Shown here: positions 7,674 through 15,833 of the stretch, one piece after another
How positions within the stretch are numbered: the stretch's first letter is position 1
Layout of the letters: every line of letters starts with the position of its first letter
DNA from: JBDXHU01 sp039989475
GTDB taxonomy: Bacteria; Pseudomonadota; Gammaproteobacteria; Pseudomonadales; Halieaceae
Assembly: GCA_039989475.1 (NCBI GenBank)
Contig: JBDXHU010000004.1
Location: 62,001 to 126,000 of the forward strand
Direction: 5' to 3'
DNA length: 64,000 bases
Notes under the pieces: model-generated
What the model was told of the DNA's origin: nothing
Databases searched by the model: none
The model's input: only the letters and a program-made list of their open reading frames with translations
Program-made: the position numbers and the translations under genes

Positions 7674-8918
7674 TCATTTGGTGGGCTTGTACCATTTCTT
7701 TTTCTCGCGCCAGTCCTGATCTTCGAGATCAAATTTCTTTTCGAATTCATCCAGCATCTCGTTCTGGGCATTGAAGCCGGGACCCCATTCGCCCGAAGCG
7801 ATGAAGTCAGACATTGGGCTTTTGCGACCTTTCTCGGGTGGGGGCTGCGGGGTCGGCCCCTGCACGGCATTGGCCCGTGCGGTAACTACCGCCATGCGCT
7901 CGGTGATCTTGTCCTTGGTGATGTTCCAGGTCATCAGGTCGGTTGCAACTGACAGGGGGCCATCATAGGTCCTGCGGATGTCCGCCCTCACATAGGGACT
8001 CAGCTCTTCCTGGTGATGGTAGGCGACCGCGTGACGTGGCTTGATATAACTCATGACCTTGCCCATTGAGGGGCCGGAGGTATGAAATTCACAACACATG
8101 CGCCAGCTCAGTTGTGCTGGCTGGTTCATGATCGCCACATAATTGGTCGGGTTCGCAAAGGCTTCATGGATGACGAAGTCTGCGTTCTTGGCGTACTTGA
8201 CGAACCACTGGTTGGGCGTGGTATCTCCGGCAAACACCAGTTTCAGGCCGGCGTACTCAACGGCAAAGCTGACGGGGCCGTCGCCAATGTGAATGGCCGG
8301 GAAAGAGCGCACGGTGACGTCATTTTCCTGGTAAATAACCTGGTTGAGTTTCCGGTAGTCAAATTCGTGAACTTCGATATGGCCGGGCAGGGGCGTGATC
8401 TTGTAGGCGCGGGTCTGGTAATCCCAGTTGTTGGTACGCATGAATCCGTCCACCGCGTAAGCCGTGCCCATTTCCTCGGTTGCTCCGCTCGGTCCCCACA
8501 GTCGCAGCGGGCCGGGTCTGCCGGATGTCCAGCCGCCGGCCCACAGTGCACCCAGTTCACCCCAGTGATCGGTATGCAGGTGGCTGACGAAAATCTTGTC
8601 CAGGTACTCGTAGGGAATCATCAGGGAGGCAATATTGCGCATGGAGCCGGTGCCCAGGTCGAAGATAAGCTTCTGGCCATTACCAAACTCGAACAGGAAG
8701 CAGGCGCTGGCCTGGGCGATGCGCTGGTCAGGCATGCCGGTGCCGCAGGCAATGACCCGCACCTCATCCTTGGCCAATACCTCGGTGCCCGGGTAATAGA
8801 TGTAACGATCGGGAGCGATGGCGTTTGGTCCGGGGACCACGCCGCTCTGGCTCCAGGTGACAGTGCTGGCAAGCAAGAGTGACAGCAGTGAAACAGTGGA
8901 GAAAATACGGGAAATCAT
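7674..8918 (-). CDS. Exported MBL-fold metallo-hydrolase, paralogue 3 (GntH-like)
   Basis: A 414-residue protein if started at the ATG at 8918, which has AGAGG 8 bases upstream and directly begins a signal peptide (MISRIFSTVSLLSLLLAS). The longer start at 8942 adds eight residues and is less likely. The HLHTDH metal motif is at H113, H115, D117 and H118. FAGDTTPN and VAYHHQ carry the later ligands. Family blocks YIYYPGTE and VRVIACGTGMP are as in paralogues 1 and 2. The gene is divergent from the second TetR gene. Its promoter region carries a TAGACG-N4-CGTCCA site overlapping the likely start point, suggesting TetR control of this gene and of the barrel and MBL2 genes downstream. Confidence 0.85.
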   Translation of the reverse strand: MISRIFSTVSLLSLLLASTVTWSQSGVVPGPNAIAPDRYIYYPGTEVLAKDEVRVIACGTGMPDQRIAQASACFLFEFGNGQKLIFDLGTGSMRNIASLMIPYEYLDKIFVSHLHTDHWGELGALWAGGWTSGRPGPLRLWGPSGATEEMGTAYAVDGFMRTNNWDYQTRAYKITPLPGHIEVHEFDYRKLNQVIYQENDVTVRSFPAIHIGDGPVSFAVEYAGLKLVFAGDTTPNQWFVKYAKNADFVIHEAFANPTNYVAIMNQPAQLSWRMCCEFHTSGPSMGKVMSYIKPRHAVAYHHQEELSPYVRADIRRTYDGPLSVATDLMTWNITKDKITERMAVVTARANAVQGPTPQPPPEKGRKSPMSDFIASGEWGPGFNAQNEMLDEFEKKFDLEDQDWREKKKWYKPTK

Positions 8919-8988
8919 TTTGAGCACCTCTCTTTGATCCATGAACCCATCCGCGAAACAAGATGTACGGGGCCGCTGGGCATTTAAT

Positions 8989-9036
8989 TAGACGGATACG
9001 TCCAATATATATAGATGATGCTGCCATGAATAACAA
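8989..9036 (-). promoter_or_regulatory. Promoter and TetR-type operator of MBL paralogue 3
   Basis: On the minus strand TTGTTA (9036-9031) and TATATA (9013-9008) are 17 bp apart. Four bases downstream of the -10 begins the site TAGACG-GATA-CGTCCA (8989-9004, plus-strand reading), which would cover the transcription start. It differs from the perfect site at 4486-4501 at one arm position and in the central 4 bases. It lies between the MBL gene and the divergent TetR gene at 9076. Confidence 0.55.
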
Positions 9037-9075
9037 GCGATTGATCTGGCCTCCGTCTCGGCGAATAATGCCTGC

Positions 9076-9636
9076 ATGGTTGATTCTGCACTCAAAAAAC
9101 GCGTATCCCGGGACCAGTGGCTGAGCAAGGGCCTGGAGCTGTTTGCCCTAAACGGCGCAGAGGGATTGCGGGTGGAAAAGCTGGCCCGCGAGCTCAACAT
9201 CTCCAAAAGTGGCTTTTACTGTCATTTCAAGGACCGGGAGGAATTGCTGGATCACATCCTCCAGTACTGGGCTCACGAGTACACCGAGATCATCACCGAG
9301 AACCCCATGTTGCTGAATCTGCCTGCCCGGGAACGGCTCCTGCAGCTGATGACCATGGTCTACGAGCAGAATCTTACCGAGTTCGATGCGGCCATGGATC
9401 TCTGGTCCAGGACCAATGCGCGTGTCGCCCGCAAGCGCAAGCGCGTTATCGATATGCGGCTGAAGTTTATCCGTGATGCACTCATGGACCTGGGATTCAA
9501 AGGCGACGACCTGGAAATGCGTAGCCGTTTGCTTGCAGGCTTTCAGATGGGTGAGCGCCAGATTTTTGGCCCAGGCAAAAAGGCCTCACACCAGTACCGC
9601 GAACTGCGCTTGAAAATGCTTATCGGCGAACAGTAA
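9076..9636 (+). CDS. TetR/AcrR family transcriptional regulator, paralogue 2
   Basis: A 186-residue TetR repressor with the DNA-binding domain in residues 10-55 (EGLRVEKLARELNISKSGFYCHFKDREELL). It is the same length as the TetR at 4589-5149 and similar along the whole chain, notably the YWAHEYTEIITEN segment after the helix-turn-helix. The ligand domains diverge more in the last 60 residues, so the two may sense different molecules while reading nearly the same DNA site. It is divergent from MBL paralogue 3 with an operator-like palindrome between them. Downstream is the ribbon-helix-helix antitoxin locus, as after the first TetR, which marks a segmental duplication. Confidence 0.87.
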   Translation: MVDSALKKRVSRDQWLSKGLELFALNGAEGLRVEKLARELNISKSGFYCHFKDREELLDHILQYWAHEYTEIITENPMLLNLPARERLLQLMTMVYEQNLTEFDAAMDLWSRTNARVARKRKRVIDMRLKFIRDALMDLGFKGDDLEMRSRLLAGFQMGERQIFGPGKKASHQYRELRLKMLIGEQ

Positions 9637-9734
9637 GGAAGCGGTTTACTTGATACAAACCGGGAGAACCGGGCAAGCTGTCCACTGCCCCCACTTGAAA
9701 CATTTGCACGCTTCGGTTGGAAATCAACTTCAAA

Positions 9735-9817
9735 ACCGACATCGATCACCCCGACAACCTTGCATCGATGTAGTATGATGTTTCGAGGTATTACCAGGTA
9801 ATAACGAGGCGGTCACC
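9735..9817 (+). promoter_or_regulatory. Antitoxin leader with operator palindrome
   Basis: This leader contains two CATCGATC/G direct repeats and a perfect 15-bp palindrome at 9789-9803 (TATTACC, A, GGTAATA). A GAGG ribosome-binding site follows at 9805-9808, before the GTG at 9818. Autoregulatory palindromes in this position are typical of ribbon-helix-helix antitoxins. The leader is duplicated at 5213-5306. Confidence 0.65.
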
Positions 9818-10090
9818 GTGGCCACATCTGTAAAACTCGATGAAGATTTGAAGCGCAAGGTCCAGCGCCTGGCAGACAAGCGAGAGCGCACCCCGCATTG
9901 GATTATGCGGGAGGCGATTCGCGAGTATGTGGCCCGTGAGGAGGCCAGAGAACGCTTCAAGCAGGAAGCAATCGCTTCGTGGACGGCCTATCAGGAAACC
10001 GGTCAGCACCTGAGCGGAAACGAGGTGCGGGAATGGCTGCGGTCGTGGGGAACGGATGAAGAGACCGAGGTCCCTCCTAGCCATGAATAG
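9818..10090 (+). CDS. Ribbon-helix-helix (CopG/ParD-type) antitoxin
   Basis: A 90-residue protein. The N-terminal ribbon-helix-helix DNA-binding fold (residues 2-45: ATSVKLDEDLKRKVQRLAD, then a helix with PHWIMREAIREYV) is typical of type II antitoxins that pair with ParE/RelE toxins. The acidic C-terminal part (residues 50-90) would wrap the toxin. The start is GTG with GAGG about 9 bases upstream. An operator palindrome lies in its leader. The cognate toxin frame begins 26 bp downstream but is only a stub, so this antitoxin is now orphaned here. It may still repress its own promoter or neutralise toxins elsewhere. Confidence 0.85.
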   Translation: MATSVKLDEDLKRKVQRLADKRERTPHWIMREAIREYVAREEARERFKQEAIASWTAYQETGQHLSGNEVREWLRSWGTDEETEVPPSHE

Positions 10091-10116
10091 CTGCCATGAC
10101 CAGGCGCCATGAATAG

Positions 10117-10176
10117 GTGCCACGAGTAATTGTCACAGAGGCTGCGGCCTTGGGATTGGAGCACTGTCGGCGCAAA
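10117..10176 (+). pseudogene. Truncated ParE/RelE-family toxin
   Basis: After the antitoxin, the frame from GTG 10117 reads PRVIVTEAAALGLEHCRR, which matches the usual N-terminus of ParE/RelE toxins partnered with this antitoxin type. Similarity stops after about 20 codons, and the sequence then enters the 3' end of the convergent antiporter gene (stop at 10189). The junction also carries a short duplication: GCCATGAATAG(C/G)TGCCA occurs at 10080-10096 and 10106-10122. The remnant cannot encode a working toxin. Confidence 0.6.
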
Positions 10177-10188
10177 CAATCACCTGTT

Positions 10189-11412
10189 CTAGACAACCCC
10201 CTGGCGACCGGCCACCCGCTTCGCATACTTATTCGCAAAGGGTACGGCGGACACGCCGTGGGCGATGATGCTCAGGACCACGGTCCAGGTAACAACCGCT
10301 GCCAGGGTGTTGGCGCCAGGCAAATTCTCGCCCAGCACCATGACGATGAAAACGATGCTGGCCAGTCCACGCGGACCGAACCAGCCCAGAAACATCTGTG
10401 TATCAAAGTGCTTTTTGATTCCGACCAGGCACAACATGACCGGCAGCATGCGCACGACGGTGAGGCTGAGCACCGCGTAGAGAATTACCTGCCAGCTCAC
10501 GTCCTGCAGGCCCTTGCCGAAGGCCACCACGCCGAATACAAACCAGGTTAGCAGCGACATCAAATTGCCGAAGCCCTCGGCCCCAGCCAACAATTCTTCC
10601 TTGGACTCGTGGTTCTTGATCAGTGCGCCGAACAACATGCCGCCGACGAATGCGCCGATAAACCCGCTGCCGCCCATCCACTGTGACAGGGCGAAACAGA
10701 ACATGGCCAGGGTGATGACGGGTATGCGGGTCCAGGCCCCGCTGATCCAACCGCGGCTGCCGCAGAACTTAACCAGTGAACTCCCAACCAGTGCCAGTAC
10801 GACGCCCACGCCCGCCCCGATACCGATGGCCTGCAGGGGTAAGTGCACGATAAGGCTGCCCGCATCCTCACCACTTGCCTGGCCGGTTGCCAGCGCCAGA
10901 AAAATCAGCAACACGGGTACGCAAATGCCATCGTTCAGACCACTTTCGACATTCAGGCTTTCCCGCACGGAATCAGGAACCGACTCGTTGGTCACGACCG
11001 CCTGGCCCAGCGCCGCATCCGTGGGCGCCAGCATGGTGGCCAGCAGTGCAATTTCCAGCAGGGTCAGTGAATCGAAGATGAAGTAACCGGTAACAACGCC
11101 CGCTGCAATGGTTAGCGGCAGACCAATCAGCAACAACCGGGCCGGGACTTTTTTTACTTCCTTGAGCATGCTCATATTGGCATTTGCGGAGTCGGCAAAC
11201 AGCACCATCGCCAGCGTGTACTCGGCCAGGCGCTTGAGCATTTCCCTGTCGATATCCAGGTCGACCAGGCCCAGGCCGTAACTACCACAGGCCAGGCCAA
11301 CGAACAGGTACACCACCGGCCCACTAATCGGCGTGCGCTCCAGTCTTGATGCCACCACGCTGTAAAAGAAGGCGAAGGCCGCCAATACGGTCAGTACCTG
11401 GTATTCAGACAT
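10189..11412 (-). CDS. Cation:proton antiporter, CPA1/NhaP type
   Basis: A 407-residue inner-membrane protein with about 11-12 hydrophobic segments over the whole length. It would exchange Na+ or K+ for protons. The family core is clear: APTDAALGQAVVTNESVP followed by VRESLNVESGLNDGICVP, with the acidic pair of the ion-binding site and the SGLNDG motif. There is no long C-terminal cytoplasmic domain, only a short basic tail. It ends at the toxin remnant on one side and starts about 50 bp from the inverted repeat at 11466. It has its own orientation, with no evident operon partner. Cation specificity cannot be read from the sequence. Confidence 0.85.
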   Translation of the reverse strand: MSEYQVLTVLAAFAFFYSVVASRLERTPISGPVVYLFVGLACGSYGLGLVDLDIDREMLKRLAEYTLAMVLFADSANANMSMLKEVKKVPARLLLIGLPLTIAAGVVTGYFIFDSLTLLEIALLATMLAPTDAALGQAVVTNESVPDSVRESLNVESGLNDGICVPVLLIFLALATGQASGEDAGSLIVHLPLQAIGIGAGVGVVLALVGSSLVKFCGSRGWISGAWTRIPVITLAMFCFALSQWMGGSGFIGAFVGGMLFGALIKNHESKEELLAGAEGFGNLMSLLTWFVFGVVAFGKGLQDVSWQVILYAVLSLTVVRMLPVMLCLVGIKKHFDTQMFLGWFGPRGLASIVFIVMVLGENLPGANTLAAVVTWTVVLSIIAHGVSAVPFANKYAKRVAGRQGVV

Positions 11413-11465
11413 ATGTGCTCCGGCTTAGGGTTGGTCCTGATAATAATACTATTTTCAAACTCCGT

Positions 11466-11534
11466 GGACAGTTCAATTAATTCCCGCCAGCGGCAGAGGA
11501 TCAGATGTCCGATGGAATTAAGTGAACTGTCCCC
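11466..11534. repeat. 69-bp inverted repeat, GGACAGTT(C/T)A...TTAATTCC family, copy 1
   Basis: Arms GGACAGTTCAATTAATTCC and the inverse of GGAATTAAGTGAACTGTCC surround about 29 bp. A second copy of the same length is at 18176-18244. Both lie between genes. Repeats of this type are usually mobilised by REP-associated tyrosine transposases; one such gene is at 46897-47577 but is flanked by a different repeat. Confidence 0.75.
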
Positions 11535-11563
11535 AAAAAAAAGGCCCTGCAAATGCAGGGCCC
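11535..11563 (-). terminator. Rho-independent terminator of the sulfatase gene
   Basis: On the minus strand an 8-bp stem (GGCCCTGC / GCAGGGCC, 4-base loop) is followed by eight T residues. It lies 32 bp after the sulfatase stop codon and abuts the inverted repeat at 11466-11534. Confidence 0.85.
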
Positions 11564-11594
11564 AAGATTTAGCACGGAGAAAACTATTGGGAGA

Positions 11595-13205
11595 TCAATT
11601 GTGCGTGTGCTGTGAGATCTTCTTCAATGCATCACCAACACTGAAGCTTGCCGGCAGCCCGCGCGGCGGATAGTCCTTGAAGGACATCACAAACTTGCCA
11701 ACGATGCCCTGCGCCGGCACAAACAGGTATGCGCGGCGGAACATCCATTCGTCATAATTCCAGCTCTGACCAGGCCGCACTGCGTGCTCAAAGGGGTCCT
11801 GGCGCAGGTTAACGATGCGAGGCGCTCGATGCGCCTTGTACACGCAGTCCCAGACGGAGAAGCCAATGCATTCCTGGGTCAGGAACTGGATCTTCCAGGG
11901 GCCGTAGCGGAACGCGGCATAGTCACCATCATCAGTGATGTAATGGAACTCATTACGCGCGCCGGGGCCTTCGCCTTTCAGTACTGCCGACTGGTCGTAG
12001 CCGTCCAGGTGCACCTTGTACTTCTTGCCGCCCGCCTTGTGGCCTTTCAGCAGTTTTTTCTTGATGCCGGGCTCGCCGGCTGCGGCCATGAGGGTAGGCA
12101 GCCAATCGTTGTGCGCCATGATGTCATTGATGACCGTGCCAGGCTTAACCACGCCCGGCCACTTGATGATGGCAGGAACGCGTACGCCGGCTTCCCAGGT
12201 GGTCGCCTTCTCGCCCTGGTAGGGAGAGGTGGCACCGTCGGGCCAGCTGAACTTCATGGCGCCGTTGTCTGACAACAGGATGACAATGGTGTTGTCAGCA
12301 ACTCCAAGGTCTTTAAGTTTCTGGTTCAGCGCGCCAACCGTATCGTCAAACTCGGTCATTGCCGCGCCCATCAGGCCCTTCTCCGGGATCATGTCTGCAT
12401 AGTGCTTGCGCAGGTGGGTGAAGGTATGGGTACGGGTGGTGTTGTGCCAGAGGAAGAAGGGCTTGCCGTCCTTCACAGCCTTGGTCATGAAATCCTCAGA
12501 CTGCTTGAGCGTCTCGTCGTCGTAGGTCTTCATGCGCTCGATCGTCATCTTTTTAAGATCTTTGATCTTCTGCTTACCGACCACACCCCAGCGCGGCTGG
12601 TCAGTCTTGTCGGTCTTGTCGGTGGCCCAGGTGTGAATGACGTTGCGCGGCCCAAACTTCTCGAAGAATTCGGGATCCTTCGGGTAATCGACATTCTCGG
12701 GCTCTTCCAATGCATTCAGGTGGTACAGCACGCCGGCGTATTCATCAAAGCCATGCACGGTGGGCAAATACTCGTTGCGGTCACCCAGGTGGTTCTTGCC
12801 GAACTGCCCGGAGGTGTAGCCCAGCGGCTTGAGCAACTGCGCCAGGGTTGGATCCTTGTCGCTGATGCCCTGCTTGGCGCCCGGCATGCCAACCTTGGTC
12901 ATGCCCACGCGGAACGGGCTCTGGCCGGTGATGAAGGCCGCCCGACCGGCGGTGCAGCTCTGCTCGCCGTAGTAATCGGTCATCATGGCGCCGTCTTTCG
13001 CCAGCTGGTCGATGTTCGGCGTCTGGTACCCCATAATGCCGTGACTGTAGGCACTGATATTGGTGATGCCGATATCGTCGCCCATGATGACGAGGATATT
13101 GGGCTTATCTTTGGCCGCGAATGCGGCAGGTATCATTGCGAGCGACAGCAGCATTGCTGCCAGGCCCCGCACAGAAATTCCGAAAACTGATTTATTAATC
13201 AACAT
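11595..13205 (-). CDS. Exported arylsulfatase family protein
   Basis: A 536-residue sulfatase with a signal peptide (residues 10-30, ending AFAA), so it is probably periplasmic. The fold start KPNILVIMGDDIG supplies the calcium-binding D43-D44. The formylglycine motif is C84-T-A-G-R88 (the C-x-A-x-R variant), which needs a formylglycine-generating enzyme that is not seen in this window. Further family motifs are GKNHLGD, HNTTRTHTFTH and LLSDNGA. Sulfatases of this subgroup hydrolyse sulfate esters of small aryl, steroid or sugar substrates; the substrate cannot be told. An AraC-type regulator starts 165 bp away in the divergent direction and is a likely controller. A strong terminator follows. 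Confidence 0.9.
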   Translation of the reverse strand: MLINKSVFGISVRGLAAMLLSLAMIPAAFAAKDKPNILVIMGDDIGITNISAYSHGIMGYQTPNIDQLAKDGAMMTDYYGEQSCTAGRAAFITGQSPFRVGMTKVGMPGAKQGISDKDPTLAQLLKPLGYTSGQFGKNHLGDRNEYLPTVHGFDEYAGVLYHLNALEEPENVDYPKDPEFFEKFGPRNVIHTWATDKTDKTDQPRWGVVGKQKIKDLKKMTIERMKTYDDETLKQSEDFMTKAVKDGKPFFLWHNTTRTHTFTHLRKHYADMIPEKGLMGAAMTEFDDTVGALNQKLKDLGVADNTIVILLSDNGAMKFSWPDGATSPYQGEKATTWEAGVRVPAIIKWPGVVKPGTVINDIMAHNDWLPTLMAAAGEPGIKKKLLKGHKAGGKKYKVHLDGYDQSAVLKGEGPGARNEFHYITDDGDYAAFRYGPWKIQFLTQECIGFSVWDCVYKAHRAPRIVNLRQDPFEHAVRPGQSWNYDEWMFRRAYLFVPAQGIVGKFVMSFKDYPPRGLPASFSVGDALKKISQHTHN

Positions 13206-13370
13206 CTGCTCTATCCCTTTGGACGTACGTAATTTGGTATTTTGCTACCGGTAATTATGGTGCACTATGCAATTTGCGCAGCACGCTTGCTTGAGATCAA
13301 GGATTCTGCCCTCAGACGGTGTAAATTGGTACGCAGGGATTGTGGGCGACACCCTCAATGGCAGGTATAG

Positions 13371-14390
13371 GTGGGTATGGACGCAATTGTAAAAAGCAGT
13401 TTCGAAAAAACTGACCACGAGGCAGCCTTAGGCCGCATTGCTGTGAGCGACGTGGAGGAGCTCCAGTACAGTGTGGATCCATGGCAGTTGGACATGAGTC
13501 AGCTATCCTCCGGCAGCTTGCAGGCATCGATTGACTTTGTAGGGGTCAACGGGATTCTGTTGAGTCGGGAGCGCTGGTCTCATAGAGTCGCTGCTTCAGG
13601 CCTGACGCCGCCGGGTTATGCGGCCTTCGTGGGAGGCTGCCCAGGAAGCAGTTTTTCCATGTGTGGATCGACCGTGATGCCAGGCAAAATGTTTGCCACG
13701 CTGGATGCCACGGAAGTTGATTTTTTGACATCGGATAACCAGGAGCACTGGACGATGTTGGTTCCCCTGGAATTGCTTACCGAGCAGTTAGGCGCTGAGT
13801 ATGTCGCGGAGCTGTTGCAGACGCCCTATTTCACTGCTGGGGAAACGGGCGCGGTTGACCGCTTATCGACGCTTGTAGTGCACAGCATTGCGCGGCTGCA
13901 TTCGAACAGCACTTGCGCCGTCGATCAAAACCCGCTCGACACTCTTGAAACTCAGTTACTCGATGCGGGCATTGCCTGCCTGCTGGGCGATAAGAGCAGA
14001 AAGACAGTCGAAGCCCAGTCTACCCAGCGGGCTATCGCGTTCCGCCTGGCGCTCCAGGAAATAGACGCTGAGCGCGGTAATATCACTGTCGATGAACTTG
14101 CGCTGCGAAGCGGCGTGAGCCGACGCAGCCTGGAAATTGGCTTCAAGGAAGCGCTGGCAATGCCGCCCATTCGCTACGCACGACTAGTACGCCTTAATCG
14201 TATGCATAGGGTGTTGCTGCAGGCGTCAGCGGAGAAACTCTCGGTTACCCAGGCCGCCCAGGATTGTGGTTTCCCGGAATTGGGACGCGCCGCGGGGTAT
14301 TACCGCGAGGCCTTTGGGGAACTGCCCTCGGATACGCTGCATCGGGAGTTAAAAACTCCCGATCTGCGCCTGGCAGATGGACTGAGTTAG
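13371..14390 (+). CDS. AraC family transcriptional regulator
   Basis: A 339-residue regulator, or 337 if the ATG at 13377 is used instead of the GTG at 13371. The N-terminal sensing part (about residues 1-215) has no firm motif. The C-terminal AraC/XylS domain spans about residues 225-325 with two helix-turn-helix units: ITVDELALRSGVSRRSLEIGFKEALAMPPIRYARLVRLNRMHR, then LSVTQAAQDCGFPELGRAAGYYREAFGELP. The gene is divergent from the sulfatase (165 bp between starts), which suggests it activates the sulfatase in response to its substrate. No gene continues the transcript downstream. Confidence 0.85.
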   Translation: MGMDAIVKSSFEKTDHEAALGRIAVSDVEELQYSVDPWQLDMSQLSSGSLQASIDFVGVNGILLSRERWSHRVAASGLTPPGYAAFVGGCPGSSFSMCGSTVMPGKMFATLDATEVDFLTSDNQEHWTMLVPLELLTEQLGAEYVAELLQTPYFTAGETGAVDRLSTLVVHSIARLHSNSTCAVDQNPLDTLETQLLDAGIACLLGDKSRKTVEAQSTQRAIAFRLALQEIDAERGNITVDELALRSGVSRRSLEIGFKEALAMPPIRYARLVRLNRMHRVLLQASAEKLSVTQAAQDCGFPELGRAAGYYREAFGELPSDTLHRELKTPDLRLADGLS

Positions 14391-14478
14391 CCAGCTTGGT
14401 TCAGGTGAGTTAGTCAGATTGAAGCCAGTAGAAACCGCGTGCCGGATTTCCACTGGCGTTGCGCGTCAGCGACACTGA

Positions 14479-15771
14479 TCAGAAGTCGACGACCAGCCGA
14501 ACACCGGGAACAACCGCCAGGTCGTCGTCATTCCACTCGTTCTCGAGCAGCTGAAGATCCGCCGTGAGGTGCACAGAAGGCATGACCTGGTAGTTGTAAT
14601 AGAACTCAAAACCCCAGGTATCCTGGAGATCGGCCACCGGAGACACCAGGTCCGTGAATTGATCGGAAAGCGCGTTGTACCAGCCAGACACGCCCATCCG
14701 GTCATGGGGCCGAGACTCAAACAGGCCGTAAGTCTCCACCGCAGCAAAAGCGTTGTACTGCGCAAACTGCGGATTATCCGGACCCGCAGTTCCGCCGATT
14801 AAGAGCGTGGTCTTGCGGCTGGGGTCGCCTTCAGCCTGCCATAAAACCTGGCTTAAATAGAGGGCGACATCCCAGGGCTTCTCTTCGTCGTCGCTCACAA
14901 TGCCCTGGCCGGGGAGGAAAACGAAATCTTTCGGGTCATTAGACGCCTGCTCTCTGGTAGAAGCACCGGCAAAGACCATAACGTAGCCCGGCCTGCCGTC
15001 TATGTCGTAGAGGAACCGGTGGAAAGCGGCCACCCAGACGTCGTCGAAGGAGTCTGAGACCTGGCCGTTTGTTGTGGTGACATTCTCTGTGCCGGTGACC
15101 AGAACGGCGCTCTGTCCGATCCCGTACTGCTTATTTATAGTGGCCAGCCAGCCACCGTACAGGGAGAGGCCGTCGACCGCACCAAACCACGGCAGGGCGC
15201 TGACCAGGCCGTTGACGTTCTGGAAGCCTTCCTGACCATATCCAACCGAGGGGAAGAACAGGGTCACCGCATCGATAATATCGAGCTTGCCCGCGGTGGC
15301 GAGGCCGAGGTGCGTCTCGCCAATCGGAAACATCTGGTTGACGGTAAGCCCGGTAATGTCTGTATCTTCATAATCACCCGGCAGCGGCATCAGCATACCC
15401 GTGTTCGGGATCGTCATCGCACCCGCGTCGGCGCCAATATCGTCGCCCCACCGGGTCCTGGCATGCATGTCGATCCAAAATCCCCCCCAGCTGCCGAAAA
15501 GCTTGTCACCTTCAAGCTTGACCCGGTAGTCCAGGGTTCCGCCGTACTCGTCGTTCGTGTCGCGACCGCCACTCGTGACTGCCTGGTAGTATTGTGTCAG
15601 CCTGAGGTCGATGTCGATGCCATGCTTGCTTAGATCGGTGCGCAGCCCGCCCCAGTCACCGGTGAGCTTGTCACGGGTCCACATGTCGTCCGCCCAGGTA
15701 TTGGCGGTGAATAACAGTGCGCCTGACAGCAGCAGAGCGGCAGGCAAGCGTGCATTTGTCTTGTTTCTCAC
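14479..15771 (-). CDS. OprB-family carbohydrate porin
   Basis: A 430-residue outer-membrane porin. The signal peptide (residues 8-27, ending TWA) is followed by WTRDKLTGDWGGLRTDLSKHGIDIDLRLTQYYQ, the typical OprB entry with the GDWGG(L/A)R motif. The rest is barrel strands ending in RLVVDF with a terminal phenylalanine. OprB proteins pass sugars or related small polar molecules through the outer membrane. It is first in a minus-strand group; the small lipoprotein at 15834-16295 and the barrel at 16370-17197 lie upstream on the same strand with gaps of about 60-75 bp, so the three may share a transcript starting at 17197. Confidence 0.88.
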   Translation of the reverse strand: MRNKTNARLPAALLLSGALLFTANTWADDMWTRDKLTGDWGGLRTDLSKHGIDIDLRLTQYYQAVTSGGRDTNDEYGGTLDYRVKLEGDKLFGSWGGFWIDMHARTRWGDDIGADAGAMTIPNTGMLMPLPGDYEDTDITGLTVNQMFPIGETHLGLATAGKLDIIDAVTLFFPSVGYGQEGFQNVNGLVSALPWFGAVDGLSLYGGWLATINKQYGIGQSAVLVTGTENVTTTNGQVSDSFDDVWVAAFHRFLYDIDGRPGYVMVFAGASTREQASNDPKDFVFLPGQGIVSDDEEKPWDVALYLSQVLWQAEGDPSRKTTLLIGGTAGPDNPQFAQYNAFAAVETYGLFESRPHDRMGVSGWYNALSDQFTDLVSPVADLQDTWGFEFYYNYQVMPSVHLTADLQLLENEWNDDDLAVVPGVRLVVDF

Positions 15772-15833
15772 AGTTTACATCCAATAGTTTTGAGTTGGCT
15801 ATCCTGGGCCTGATTGCCCGATTTCGACCGGTG

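Noticed and set aside
10117..10551. 144-codon plus-strand frame after the antitoxin as a full toxin
   Set aside because: Only the first 20 or so codons look like ParE; the rest lies over the 3' end of the antiporter gene and has no toxin features.
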